Below the pieces are notes generated by a model, which had not been told where the DNA came from, made no database searches, and saw only the letters and a program-made list of their open reading frames with translations. Below are positions 1-9,196 of a stretch of 64,000 bases of DNA, piece after piece. A program made the position numbers and the translations under genes. The stretch's first letter is position 1. Each line of letters starts with the position of its first letter. The DNA comes from Heloderma charlesbogerti. Lineage: Eukaryota > Chordata > Lepidosauria > Squamata > Helodermatidae. The stretch covers positions 310,001-374,000 of the forward strand of contig JANEZZ010000975.1 of the NCBI GenBank assembly GCA_026122225.1. The letters run 5' to 3'.

Positions 1-38
1 TGTGATGTAGCAAGTGGATCACAACCCACCATCCAACA

Positions 39-156
39 GGAGTGGGCAACTTGTGGACCTCCAGATGTTTTGGCCTACAACTATGGCTATGCTGGCTGGG
101 GCTGATGGGAGTTGTAGGCCAAAGGATCTGGAAGGCCACAAGATACCCACCCCTTA
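39..156. repeat. Small palindromic MITE (GGCAACTTGTGG type)
   Basis: The two halves are inverted copies: 'gggcaacttgtgg' near the left end mirrors 'ccacaagatacccac' at the right, and 'ccagatgttttggcctacaa' mirrors 'ttgtaggccaaaggatctgg'. The 41754-41865 element is a relative with an 8-bp target duplication, so this is probably also a short hAT-type element. I could not find a convincing duplication here. Confidence 0.6.
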
Positions 157-175
157 TCTAGTCCAGTGTCCTGTC

Positions 176-541
176 TAGGGTGGCCTATGTCACAGAGGGC
201 AGCCCTCTATTTGAATTTGTCCTCAGTTTGAAGGGCTGTCCAGTCCAGAGCCATGTGAAAGATCAAGGACCATAAATAGACAGGAGAGAATGGGGGCCTT
301 GAAGGTGCCCATCACCTGGACAGCAGACTGAGCGGCGGGCACACAGGGTCACCTGCTTGTGGTCTTCCCCATGATGGTGGGCTGTATTGTGTTCCTATTT
401 AATTTTTAGTCATTATTTCTGAATTTGCATTGCTACATATAAATTAGCAGAGGCACATGTTATGCAAATCGGTGTCCTCTTTCACCTTCTTTTTTAGTGA
501 TGCAATTCCTTGTTTTTGTCAACACTTCAGTGGCCATCCTA
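176..541 (-). mobile_element. hAT-like non-autonomous element, TAGGGTGGCC family (reference copy)
   Basis: The ends are inverted: TAGGGTGGCC at the left and GGCCATCCTA at the right. Flanking octamers are gtcctgtc (168-175) and gccctgtt (542-549), 6 of 8 identical, which fits an 8-bp hAT target duplication. The interior has recurring landmarks found in about a dozen other places in the window: 'gaccataa', 'gacagcagactgagc', 'tcttcccca', 'atttgcat' and 'gcaaatcggtgtcctcttt'. Orientation is set relative to the majority of copies. No coding capacity is visible. Confidence 0.65.
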
Positions 542-837
542 GCCCTGTTTTCTATAAGTGCCACTGGGAAGCCCACAAGCAGGACATGAAGACAACAGTC
601 CTCTCCTGTTTTCCCCCAAGCAACTTGTACTCAAGACCCATGGAGGTTCCATGAGCTATGGCAGCCAATAGCCGTTGGCAGACCTGTCAAGGGGGTTTGT
701 CTAATCCCCCTTTAAATCTGCTTAGGCCACTAGTCACTACCAAGTGTTGTGGCATGTAGGCTCCATACGTCATGAGGTTTGTGATGGATCCCTTCCTTTT
801 GTGAAGAAACTTTTCACGTATGAAGGGATATCATGCA

Positions 838-1365
838 TAGGGATATCGCGAGAGTTCGTGGGGGGGTGGAGTACAACAGACACCCCCCCTCGCTCGTTCG
901 CCCTCCCAGACCCTGCTCGCTGAGCTACGGGGCACTCGCAGACCCACTCGTTGAGCTCCCCAAGACTTGGCAAGCACCCGGCAACTGTCCGCCCTTGAAG
1001 CAAGCAGCCATTTTGTGCAACAGGGGTGGCTCAGGCTCTTCTGGGAAGGCAATGTTACCTAATTGGCAGCTGTAAAGGGGCCATTCACACCACATTACAG
1101 GTGTGAATGGAGATTCATGCTGCCTGTAATGTTCTGTAAATGGCCCCTTTATGGCTGCCAATTAGGCAACATTGCCTTCTCAGAAGAGCCCGAGCCACCC
1201 CTGTTGCACAAAATGGTGGATTCCCACAAGGGCGGATGGCCCCACGGCTTCAGGGGCGCTCGCTGGGCTGTCCAGAGGCTCATGCAGCACCGCGAACAGG
1301 GCCGGGCAGCAGCAGCTTGGCGAGCGCCCAACAAAGCCAGGCGTGGAAGTGTCCGTCCATCCCTA
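838..1365. mobile_element. Foldback hAT element with TAGGGAT ends
   Basis: The element starts TAGGGATAT and ends TCCATCCCTA. It is flanked by atcatgca (830-837) and accatgca (1366-1373), 7 of 8 identical, the size expected for hAT transposons. The middle is a long palindrome: the arm at about 1008-1090 (containing 'ccattttgtgcaacagggg') is mirrored at about 1135-1215 ('cccctgttgcacaaaatgg'), with a loop of roughly 45 bases. The outer parts are GC-rich. Open frames across the arms are by-products of the palindrome, not genes. Confidence 0.75.
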
Positions 1366-1578
1366 ACCATGCAGTTACCAAAGATCAGGGCTGCAGTGCT
1401 AGTCCCAGCCCAGGTGTTCCATGCTCAAGCTAGCCTGACCTCTCTACATCCACTCAGACATCTGAAGAAAAGCCCATACATGTAAGCAGCACCCAGTGAT
1501 GATTTTTGACAGGAAACTGGCATGGGCCCCCAATCCAGATCAGAAGCACTTTCTGGATCGGGATCCCATGGCTGCTGC

Positions 1579-1634
1579 TCTTCTTCTTCTTCTTCTTCTT
1601 CTTCTTCTTCTTCTTCTTCTTCTTCTTCTTCTTC
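1579..1634. repeat. (CTT)n microsatellite
   Basis: About 18 uninterrupted CTT units. Read through, it gives poly-Leu or poly-Lys frames that are not genes. Confidence 0.95.
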
Positions 1635-2088
1635 AAAAAAGAGGCCAGTTTAAGCATGCATTTAAAAGAGGCATACATAGCATAAAGTGGAGCAGGGCCC
1701 CGAGAATCAGCATACAGTGGAGCGGGGGGAGGGGACACCTTTCTAATGAATATGTATTTTAGTGAAGAGATCTTGCGAAACTTGAATGAAAACAAAACCA
1801 CCTGAGCTTTTGCTGCATTAAAAAAAACAACAACACACCATTCATTATTTCTTAGGAATCTCCTTTCGTGTTGGAGACATCATTAATGACAAGAAATTGG
1901 ATTTGGAGAAGCAAACAAAGAAGCAGTCTGTTTTTGTTTTTTGGCCTTCTCCAAACATGGCTATATGAAAGATCCTCCGCACAACCCCCCCCCCCAAGAA
2001 ACCAGCAGAAAACAACAAGGGAGGGAAAGAAGGAGCACAAGTCTATTTATTGTGAATAACACAATAAGTGGGTAATAAAAGCATATAT
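1635..2088. other. Unassigned stretch
   Basis: Mostly AT-rich sequence with short A runs, an 11-base C run near 1986 and no recognisable gene. Nothing supportable seen. Confidence 0.4.
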
Positions 2089-2340
2089 GAGAGCCAGTGT
2101 GGTGTAGTGGCTAGAGTGCTAGACTGGGAGCTGGGAGATTCCGGTTCTAGTCCCCACTCGGCCATGGAAGCTCACTGGGTGACTTTGGGCCAGTTACAGA
2201 CTCTCAGCCCAGCCTACCTCACAGGGTTGTTGTTGTGAGGACAAAATGGAGAGGAGGAGGAGGAGAATGTAAGCTGCCTTGGGTTCCTTGCAAGAGGAAA
2301 AAAAGGTGGGATATAAATGCAATAAATAAATAAATAAACA
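2089..2340 (+). mobile_element. tRNA-derived squamate SINE
   Basis: An RNA polymerase III-type head is visible: A-box-like 'gtggtgtagtggctagagtg' and B-box-like 'ggttctagtccccac'. The body follows ('gggtgactttgggccagtt', 'cctcacagggttgttg', 'gtgggatataaatgc') and it ends in an AATA-rich tail. Two more copies are at 5520-5755 (minus) and 23932-24155 (plus). It is a retroposon copied by LINE machinery, not a functional tRNA gene. Confidence 0.85.
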
Positions 2341-2844
2341 ACAATGCCCTCAAGATAAGGTTCACTTCTGCTGTTGTGGTGCCCATCCGCAGTCATATCT
2401 TACAATGGCTCCCAATGTATTTGCTGTTATTATGCATTCAAAATAGAAAATGCAGGGGGGAAACAAAACAAAAAAACCAGATATTGTGCGGAAATGAGAC
2501 AGAAGCGTGAGTTACAATCAGGTACTGAAGGGCCTTCATTTTCATGTCTTGCACAGGCATCCTGGAATAAATTGAATTTCAGGGAGGTCAGTGGACGTAC
2601 CGTGGCATAACATAACACTACTGGAACAGAAGAGCGTAGGATAGCCAGGTTGCAACTGGAGAACACGTGTGTAGTTTTAGATCCCACTATGTGATGGGAG
2701 AAGAGGCAGCTGCGGTTTCTCCCACCTGGCTTTTCTCCCAGTCCTGTCATCTCTCTCTCCCTGTGCAAGGCCATCCCTGCTTTGTGGAACATCGGCGTTA
2801 TTGCAGGGCAGGGAGGGGCTGACAAATGGGCGGATGGGAACAAC
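2341..2844. other. Unassigned stretch
   Basis: No gene or repeat family recognised. It lies between a SINE and a CR1 remnant. Confidence 0.4.
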
Positions 2845-2987
2845 CGTCGCAACCTCTTCTCAGGGACATCTGACGAAACAGACTGGCAGGAGATTCGGAC
2901 AGACAAAGGAAGGGCTTCTTCCTACAACTGAACATTAACTTCTGGAATTCACTGCCACAACATGTGGTGATGGCCATTCGCTTAGAG
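2845..2987 (+). mobile_element. CR1 LINE 3' fragment, left part (interrupted)
   Basis: Shows CR1 3'-region wording shared with 32530-33053: 'ggaagggcttcttc', 'ggaattcactgccaca' and 'gtggtgatggccatt'. It breaks at 2987 and resumes at 3306 with 'gcttagatgacttcaaaag', so the two parts are one CR1 copy split by the element at 2988-3305. Confidence 0.75.
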
Positions 2988-3305
2988 GCAAACTGTGGGC
3001 TGAATTCATTTCGGAGACGCTCTCGGGAGCTGTATTCCAGGGATAGGGGGACACATACCCAAAATGCCAGCACATTTTAGCTTAAAGCACTTACTGCCAG
3101 GGATGAAGCCTTAGGAGCATGCCAACCTTTTAGAGAGGGGAGGGGGGAATGCTGTGCAAAGGGTGGGAAACCACCAAATGATTGGAAGTCTGAGAAAAGG
3201 TAGTGGGTCAGAGGAAGGGGCGTGGCCATTTGGCAAAGTCTGGAGGGCCATACTGGGGTCAGGTAGGCCGGATATGACCCACGACCCTCAGGTTCAGCAC
3301 CCCTG
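2988..3305. mobile_element. hAT-like element inserted in CR1 (GGGTTGAACC family)
   Basis: It sits inside a CR1 fragment and is flanked by gcttagag (2980-2987) and gcttagat (3306-3313), 7 of 8 identical. Family landmarks are 'ttttagcttaaa', 'aagccttaggag', 'gcatgccaaccttttag' and the right end 'ttcagcacccctg'. Relatives lie at 6833-7199, 22323-23057 and 48574-49376. The left end is degraded. Confidence 0.7.
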
Positions 3306-3350
3306 GCTTAGATGACTTCAAAAGGGGATTCAGCATATTTATGGAGGTGT
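3306..3350 (+). mobile_element. CR1 LINE 3' fragment, right part
   Basis: Continuation of the CR1 at 2845-2987 ('gacttcaaaaggggatt' follows the usual 'ggatggctttaaaagggg' wording). It is cut short before the Harbinger-like cluster. Confidence 0.65.
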
Positions 3351-3365
3351 AGTCAGGGAAGTTAA

Positions 3366-3491
3366 GGGTACAATGTTATGCCTGTTTAGACAGGAAAAAG
3401 TCCTGCAACTCCCAGCATTCCCCCAGCTGACTGGGGAATGCTGGGAGTTGCAGCACTGTTTTCCTGTCTAAACAGGCATAGGATTGTGCCC
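3366..3491. mobile_element. Harbinger-like MITE 1 of 3
   Basis: Begins GGGTACAATG and ends GGATTGTGCCC, flanked on both sides by TAA (3363-3365, 3492-3494). The inner part is a near-perfect hairpin: 'gcctgtttagacagg' is mirrored by 'cctgtctaaacaggc', and 'ctgcaactcccagcattccc' by 'gggaatgctgggagttgcag'. A 3-bp TWA duplication with such ends is typical of PIF/Harbinger elements. Confidence 0.75.
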
Positions 3492-3502
3492 TAATATCAT
3501 TA

Positions 3503-3592
3503 GGCTGCAATCCTATACACATTTTCCTTGGAGTAAATCCCACTGAAATCAGTAGGGCTTACTTCTGAGTAGACATGCACAGGATTGCACTG
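3503..3592. mobile_element. Harbinger-like MITE 2 of 3
   Basis: A 90-bp element with ends GGCTGCAATCCTAT and AGGATTGCACTG, bounded by TTA on both sides (3500-3502, 3593-3595). The core 'aaatcccactgaaatcag' and 'agggcttacttctgagtaga' recurs as fragments elsewhere in the window (about 28163-28253, 51483-51553). Confidence 0.75.
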
Positions 3593-3595
3593 TTA

Positions 3596-3730
3596 AGGTG
3601 CAATCCTGTGCATGTTTAGACAGAAAAAAGGCCTACATCTACCAGCATGTCCCAGCCAGCCAAGGCTGGTTGGGGCATGCTAGGAAATGGAGGCCTTTTT
3701 TTCTGTCTAAACATGCACAGGATTGCACTG
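3596..3730. mobile_element. Harbinger-like MITE 3 of 3
   Basis: Inverted ends of about 40 bases: AGGTGCAATCCTGTGC plus 'atgtttagacag' is mirrored by 'ctgtctaaacat' plus GCACAGGATTGCACTG. TTA lies on both sides (3593-3595, 3731-3733). It shares the TTA at 3593-3595 with MITE 2. Confidence 0.75.
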
Positions 3731-3733
3731 TTA

Positions 3734-4578
3734 TGCAGCCTCTGGGTTCAGAGGCAGCATGCCACTGAGTCCCCATTACTGGAGAGCAACAACAAAATTC
3801 TCAGTTTCCACATTCTGCTTCTTGCAGCTTTAGGGCCTTTCCTGTCAACACCATTATACTGAGAGTGCCTTGGTCCCTGGAGCTGGTGCTGTTGAAGCCA
3901 CCCTGGGCAACGCACTGGAGCCCTCTAGGCAACAGGAATCCATTTAATTTCAAATCCCTTGAAGAAGACTGCAGCCAAAACATTTTCACAAAGGTGATGC
4001 AGTTTAATGAAATTGCTCTTTCGATCGTGAAGTGTTTCTCCTGAAAAATATCCCAGCTGGGTATAGAAATGTATTCAGGAGTAGTTTGTTTGTTTAATGA
4101 AAACAAAATGCAAAAATGCCCTGTTATTTACATTACAGCTAAATTTAAGGAGTCAGCGGTTATTGTTGGGGATAATGATGCTGATAGGACAGGATAAAAA
4201 TATTCATGTAGCATTAGTCTAAGCGCAGCTTTACCTTTCTAGGAATGGGTTTGAGGGAGGGAGATAAAATTACCATAGCAATCCATTTGAGATGGGGACC
4301 TGGGATGCAATAACTAGTTTTTAAAATTATTAGCAATGAGAGTCTGTATTTTCTCTTCCTGAGTGTGTCGGGGTGAGGGGGGTTTAATAGAATGCACTGC
4401 AACAGAAAATCTCCATTCAATTACCCCGGACTCTTAGAAGAACCTCCATAACTACCACTTTTATGAACCAGAAGCCGAGTCTGCAATAGCTGTTTGCTTG
4501 TAATTTACTCTGTGACCTGCTACTAGTTACTGAGTAATAAAGTAGGAGGAAAGGAAGCCCAAATTAATTTTGCTACTC
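3734..4578. other. Unassigned AT-rich stretch, possibly conserved non-coding
   Basis: About 845 bases with no repeat family I recognise and no coding signature. The section 3960-4540 has moderate complexity and several homeobox-like TAAT cores. Only an alignment could show constraint. Confidence 0.3.
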
Positions 4579-4586
4579 TTCTCACC

Positions 4587-4988
4587 TAACGATGTAGGAG
4601 AACACGTGACCCCACCCCGTTTGCACCCCCGAACACAAACACAAGCCTAAGCACGTGTCCATCGAAAATGTTCACACATTACCAAACATACATTCGATTT
4701 GCGCAAATTTCCCCATTCGATTTGCACAAATTTCCAAATTCGCGCAAATTTCTAAATCAGCCCTGCTGTAGTCTATGGGGAAAATTCATGCACCTTTGAA
4801 AAACTGTGGAAGTGGGGGCAGATTGTGCAACTTTCATGTTCGATAGCTGTTCGTTTTGCACAATTTCCCCATTCACACAAAATGAGCAGCACTTGCAAAC
4901 ACAACCATTAATCGGGAGCGAGATGAGCAATGAGACAATGTTTGGAGAATCTTGGGGCGCTCGAACATTGCTCATTTGCACATCCCTA
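4587..4988. mobile_element. hAT element with TAGGGATGTGC right end
   Basis: Right end GCACATCCCTA is the reverse complement of TAGGGATGTGC; left end TAACGATGT is a decayed version. Flanks are ttctcacc (4579-4586) and ttctcaac (4989-4996), 7 of 8 identical. The interior contains direct repeats of 'attcgatttgc.caaatttcc'. No coding frame. Same terminal family as 838-1365, 8417-9323 and 13456-14309. Confidence 0.65.
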
Positions 4989-5068
4989 TTCTCAACTTTG
5001 CTTACACGAGCCAAAACTGAGCCCATACATCTCCAGGATGGCTGTTTATGCATTGCCAAAGAAGAGGA

Positions 5069-5282
5069 ATCACCTCACCAAAAAAGAGTGCGCAAGAGGC
5101 ACTGATCTGCATAATATTTGCATATGTAAATTTATATGCATAAGTGCAAATTTTGAAATAATAATTTCACTAGAAATACAGTACATCTCACCATGTATTG
5201 GTGAAGACTGGCCAGGTGACCTGTGTGCCTGCTCAGTCTGCCATCCAAGTGCTAAGTGGTGATGGGCAAATTCAAGGCGAGA
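5069..5282 (+). mobile_element. TAGGGTGGCC-family fragment
   Basis: Internal part of the family first annotated at 176-541: 'acagtacatctcacca', 'gaagactggccaggtgacc' and 'gcctgctcagtctgc'. Ends are missing. Confidence 0.6.
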
Positions 5283-5519
5283 GAGCAGTTCACAGGATTG
5301 TGGACTCAGCATTACATATCGAACTGCTTAAAAAGTAGATGACTGGTAATCTAAAGTTCTATAATCAGTGGATAATATGTCCTCAGGATTATCTCAACAA
5401 ATTTAAGGGCTAGAAGCCTTGTTTGTTTTATATTAAAGCTGGGGGTTATCTAAGAATGCTGAATTCAGTGTCATACAGAATAATTTGTGTTTGTTTGGTC
5501 CAGTTGTGGAGATGCAGAA

Positions 5520-5755
5520 TACCCATTATTTTATTCATTTTATGTATTTATGATTGCATTTATATCCTGCCTTTTTTCCTCTTGCAAGGAATTGAAGGTG
5601 GCTTATATGGTCCTCCTCCTCTCCATTTTATCCTCACAACAACCCTGTGAGGCAAGTAAGGCTGAGAGTCAGTGACTGGCCCAAAGTTATCCAGTGAGCT
5701 TCATGGCCGAGGAGGAACTAGGACCTGGATCTCCTGAGTCCCAGTCCAACATATT
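5520..5755 (-). mobile_element. tRNA-derived SINE, minus strand
   Basis: Reverse copy of the SINE at 2089-2340: 'tttatatcctgcc' tail region, 'caacaaccctgtgagg' and 'actggcccaaagttatcc', ending in a degraded promoter head. Confidence 0.8.
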
Positions 5756-5759
5756 GTGG

Positions 5760-5817
5760 TCTTTACAGTATAGGAATGATCAAGTAATTATACTTGATCA
5801 TTCTTATGATGTAAAGA
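5760..5817. repeat. 58-bp near-perfect hairpin
   Basis: Arms of 27 bases ('tctttacagtataggaatga...' and its mirror) match at about 24 positions around the 4-base centre 'atta'. It abuts the head of a SINE. The loop is too short for an ordinary microRNA precursor. Confidence 0.7.
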
Positions 5818-5927
5818 AGACACAAGTTTTCTTGCCACATGCCTAGATCTGCCACTCAAAATACAGGTAGGAAAATTCAATATTAATGGTGGTCATCCTC
5901 AAACATTTGGGATTGGACCCAGACTTA

Positions 5928-6370
5928 GGGAGCAATCCTATGGGGATAGGCGGCCGCCTCCAAACTCGGAGGCGGCCACCTATCCAATGCAGGGTGGGAG
6001 GAACACAGAGGGGATCTTCTCCTCTGCGCTCTGGCCACCCTTTGTTTGCGGCTAGAGAGCCAAGTTCAGCTGTCTAGCAGGAGTGCTTCAGAGTGGTGGG
6101 GCAGACGACACATAGGAAGTGTCGTACCAGCTCTTCCAAGGTCCCCTCCCTTCCCTGCCCCCAGAAACACCCCCTTTCCTCCTGCTCTGTGCTGCTCTTA
6201 CGAGCGCGGAGCCAGGGATGATCTGTGCCGCCTATGAGGCAGTGGGGGAGGGGGAGGAGAGGCAGTTTTCTGGGAACCAACCCTGGAGCACAGGCTCCAA
6301 GGTCAGTTCCTGAAAACCAAATAATCCTACGGCCATCCAGCCGCTGTCTAGCAGCCATAGGATTGCACCT
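5928..6370. mobile_element. Harbinger-like element, 443 bp
   Basis: Ends GGGAGCAATCCTATGG and CCATAGGATTGCACCT with TTA on each side (5925-5927, 6371-6373). Internal hairpin 'aggcggccgcctcc' / 'ggaggcggccacct'. Copies 39144-39559 and 43895-44364 share ends and internal wording. Non-coding. Confidence 0.75.
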
Positions 6371-6373
6371 TTA

Positions 6374-6832
6374 GTCATGTTTAGAGTAGAGCCACTGAAA
6401 TCAATGGGACTTAAGTCAGTCATGACCAACATTGCTACCATTGATTTATCTAAGTAAGACGAAGTCTGGATCTAACCCTTGGATAGAGTGACCTATGAAA
6501 TCAAAACCACAGTAGGTTTACCCTTAGAATGTTAATTGCACCATATATGTAAATTCAGGCTCATACAGTCTGCAAAACACTTAGTCAAATGCAGCTCCTG
6601 CCCTAGCCGTGTATGTATGGTGGCCCACCTGCATAAATCTAGTTTTGCCGGCTGCCTGGGACTGCAGAAACAAGGGAGCTGAAAACAGCTGGCGGACCAC
6701 AACACAGAACTGCCAGAAAGGCTGCATTCACCTAGGTGGGTCATAACTTGTGTAGACCCTACTACAGATCGCCAATGATATAGGCTGCCACCAAACACAG
6801 TAAACATAGACAAGCTTTCCTGTCACCTCACT
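6374..6832. other. Short MITE fragment then unassigned sequence
   Basis: 6376-6470 resembles the 'gaaatcaatgggactta' MITE core. The rest shows no recognised feature. Confidence 0.35.
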
Positions 6833-7199
6833 GCACTGTTGAACCCCTTTCAGCCCAAGGGCCAAATTCCATTTCAGAGAAGTTCCTGGGGGGCCACTTT
6901 CCAGGGGCAGGTGGGGCCAAGGCAAAGGGGGCAGGGGCAAAATAAATGTTAAAAACCACCCACGTATTTTTGCTTAAAGCTCTTACTGCCTTTAAGGAAC
7001 TAAGCCTTAGGAGAGGCATTTCAATCTTTTAAAATGGGGGAAAGAACCATTCAAAAACTGGGAAACCACCAAAGTAGAAGTGGTCAGGGAAAGTTGTGGG
7101 GCCTGGGGAAAAGGCATGGTCCCCTGGGGAGCTCCGGTGCGCTGGACTGAAACCCCAGCAAGCCTGTATTAGGTCCCCAGGCCTGAGGCTTTGCACCCC
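6833..7199. mobile_element. hAT-like element (GGGTTGAACC family)
   Basis: Begins 'ttgaacccctttcagccc' and ends 'ggctttgcacccctg'. Internal landmarks are shared with 2988-3305: 'gcttaaagctcttactgcc' and 'aagccttaggagaggcattt'. No clear target duplication. Confidence 0.6.
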
Positions 7200-8197
7200 T
7201 GGTTTTACTGTGTGGTAGATATTTCTGATCCCCATCCTCCTCCAAACACACCCACTGGTCAACCAGCCACTCAAACATGGTGCAAACTTAGTATTGCATG
7301 AAGAGACTGCTCCGGCTTGGGGAAACGCTCTCCGCAAAACATAAAAATGAAAAACAATACAAAAAATCAAATGCACATTTAACTAGTTCTGCCGATTTTG
7401 ATTAGACCGTTATTTTTCATTAACTACAAATTATCACATTTGACATTGATTAAAACAAAAAAACAAAAACAATTATCAGCCAAGAGCTGTCACTGCTGAT
7501 GAAACAGAAAACACGTGTAAAGACATGCAGCTGTTACCAGTTCATTCGGTATACAGCAATGACTGGGTTTTATGTACAACAAATGAAAATGCACTGCGGT
7601 TCAATTCTTCTTCTCTGAATCTGATAATGCACAAGAAAAGATCCAGGACTGATTCAATCCTGCATGATCAGGGTCGATTCGTACAGTAACGGAGAAGTGT
7701 CAAGAGCTCTTTCCCTGTAGATGGACCCTCAGCTGCTTTGGTAACGTCTGCAGAGAATGTCTCTGTGTATTGAGTAAATGACATGGTAACCTGTGGTGTG
7801 CAAGGAGCTGTGCCATTTGCCCATCCATGTGGGGGCTGCCACTGTATCTTCTTACCAGGGCAATGACTGCCCATTCCTCAAGCAGTGCATGTGTGTCGCC
7901 AGAATGCAGTTTCAGTTGGAAGATATATTGCAAAGCTGTAGGATATTCCTATGCTTGTGACTGCAGGTTTGTCCCCACTCTCAGAGCTTTTGTAGTTTGA
8001 TTCTGAAGACCATGTAATGTTTGTGATAGATCCATTCCTTGATCCAAGCCAGTATTTCAGATTGTCCTGGGATAGTCATAGTTCCATCCCAGGACTTGTA
8101 TTAGATTGGGCTGGGGAGGGACAGGGGTGATTCCAAAAAGAGGAACTGAGAACCTGGTTGTTGCTGCATGCTGTATGAAGCTGAACATTAACTCTAC
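7200..8197. other. Unassigned stretch
   Basis: About 1 kb with no gene seen. The phrase 'gtaatgtttgtgat' followed by 'tccattccttgatcc' at about 8012-8042 recurs near 17640-17670, suggesting an unclassified low-copy repeat. Confidence 0.4.
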
Positions 8198-8391
8198 GGG
8201 TGCTTCCAGATGAGGCTTTTATTGTGCAGTCACCCTACCTCATTCACAAAATGCCAGATGACACTGTCCTCCATTTGTGACCTCTCATGTTTCCCCACCA
8301 TTTTTCTTACCATTAAGGAGGGAAAGACAGAATGGCTGCACTTTGCCTTTTGCTTGGTAGTGCCGGGAGCTGTCCATCTAGAAGCACCTTA
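8198..8391. mobile_element. Foldback MITE (GGGTGCTTCCAGATG ends)
   Basis: Left end GGGTGCTTCCAGATG is mirrored by 'catctagaagcacct' at the right, about 190 bp apart. No target duplication identified, so superfamily is unassigned. Confidence 0.5.
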
Positions 8392-8434
8392 CATTTGCTA
8401 AGCCTATCCTGTATCCTAGGGATGTACGAAAGTG

Positions 8435-8442
8435 ACTTACCT
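8435..8442 (-). promoter_or_regulatory. Splice-donor-like AGGTAAGT, outward (element A left)
   Basis: On the minus strand this reads AGGTAAGT, a near-perfect 5' splice site pointing out of element A towards its left terminus 18 bases away. The same arrangement recurs at three other element ends. Use in splicing is inference only. Confidence 0.35.
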
Positions 8443-9187
8443 TTCGCGGATTATGTTGATGGGGGGGGAGGCGTTCTGTCCCTCCCTCTGGAATCCTGGC
8501 CGGGAGGGGAGGCGCTCCGCTCCTCCCCCCCGGAATCCTCGAAAGGTCAGCTGTGCTCCGCGGCAGCTCCGCAGAGCAGCTGGCCAGGCCCGGCCTGGCC
8601 AGGCCAGAGCCGTCCGCAGCCGGATTTCAGGCCGCGGAGGGCTCTGGGTAAAAAAAAAAAAAACACGTACGCAAATGGCAGCAGCTACGGCCGCCGCCAT
8701 TTGCGTTCCTTCTTTTTACCGTCTTAATCTACGTAAATATTTAAGTAAGATTATGACGGTGAAAATCAAGGGGAACACAAATAGCGTAGCTGGCGCCATT
8801 TGCATCCCCTTTTGATTCCCCGTTTTAGCCTACGTAAAGATTTACATCGGCTAAAACGGTGAATGAAAAAGGGACGCAAATAGCGCTCTCTGCGCTATTT
8901 ACGTTCCCCTTGATTTTCACCGTCATAGTCTACGTAAATATTTACGTAGATTAAGATGGCCAAAAAGAAGGAACACAAATGGTGGCGGCCGTAGCCGCCA
9001 CCATTTGCGTACGTGTTGTGTGTTTTTTAAAACCCACCCCCAACCATGATAGGCTACGTAAAGATTTACGTAGCCTATCTCGTCTTTTTTTTTTTTTTTC
9101 CCAAGCCTGGAAATGGCAGAGGCGGCAGCCGGTTGGAAGACCAGCCACTGCCACCGCCGGAGCCGCCGCCGCCCGGAAGATCCGCCC

Positions 9188-9196
9188 CAGGTAAGT
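9188..9196 (+). promoter_or_regulatory. Splice-donor-like CAGGTAAGT, outward (element A right)
   Basis: Exact consensus 5' splice site on the plus strand, pointing to the right terminus of element A. Function is not demonstrated by sequence. Confidence 0.35.

Noticed and set aside
1063..1485. 140-residue frame
   Set aside because: Crosses the palindrome and the right end of the hAT element 838-1365; no recognisable domain.
1454..1801. Open frame with a long Lys or Leu run
   Set aside because: Produced by the (CTT)n microsatellite.
2095..2165. tRNA-like A and B boxes
   Set aside because: Part of a SINE; no cloverleaf, and the same sequence recurs with a retroposon tail.
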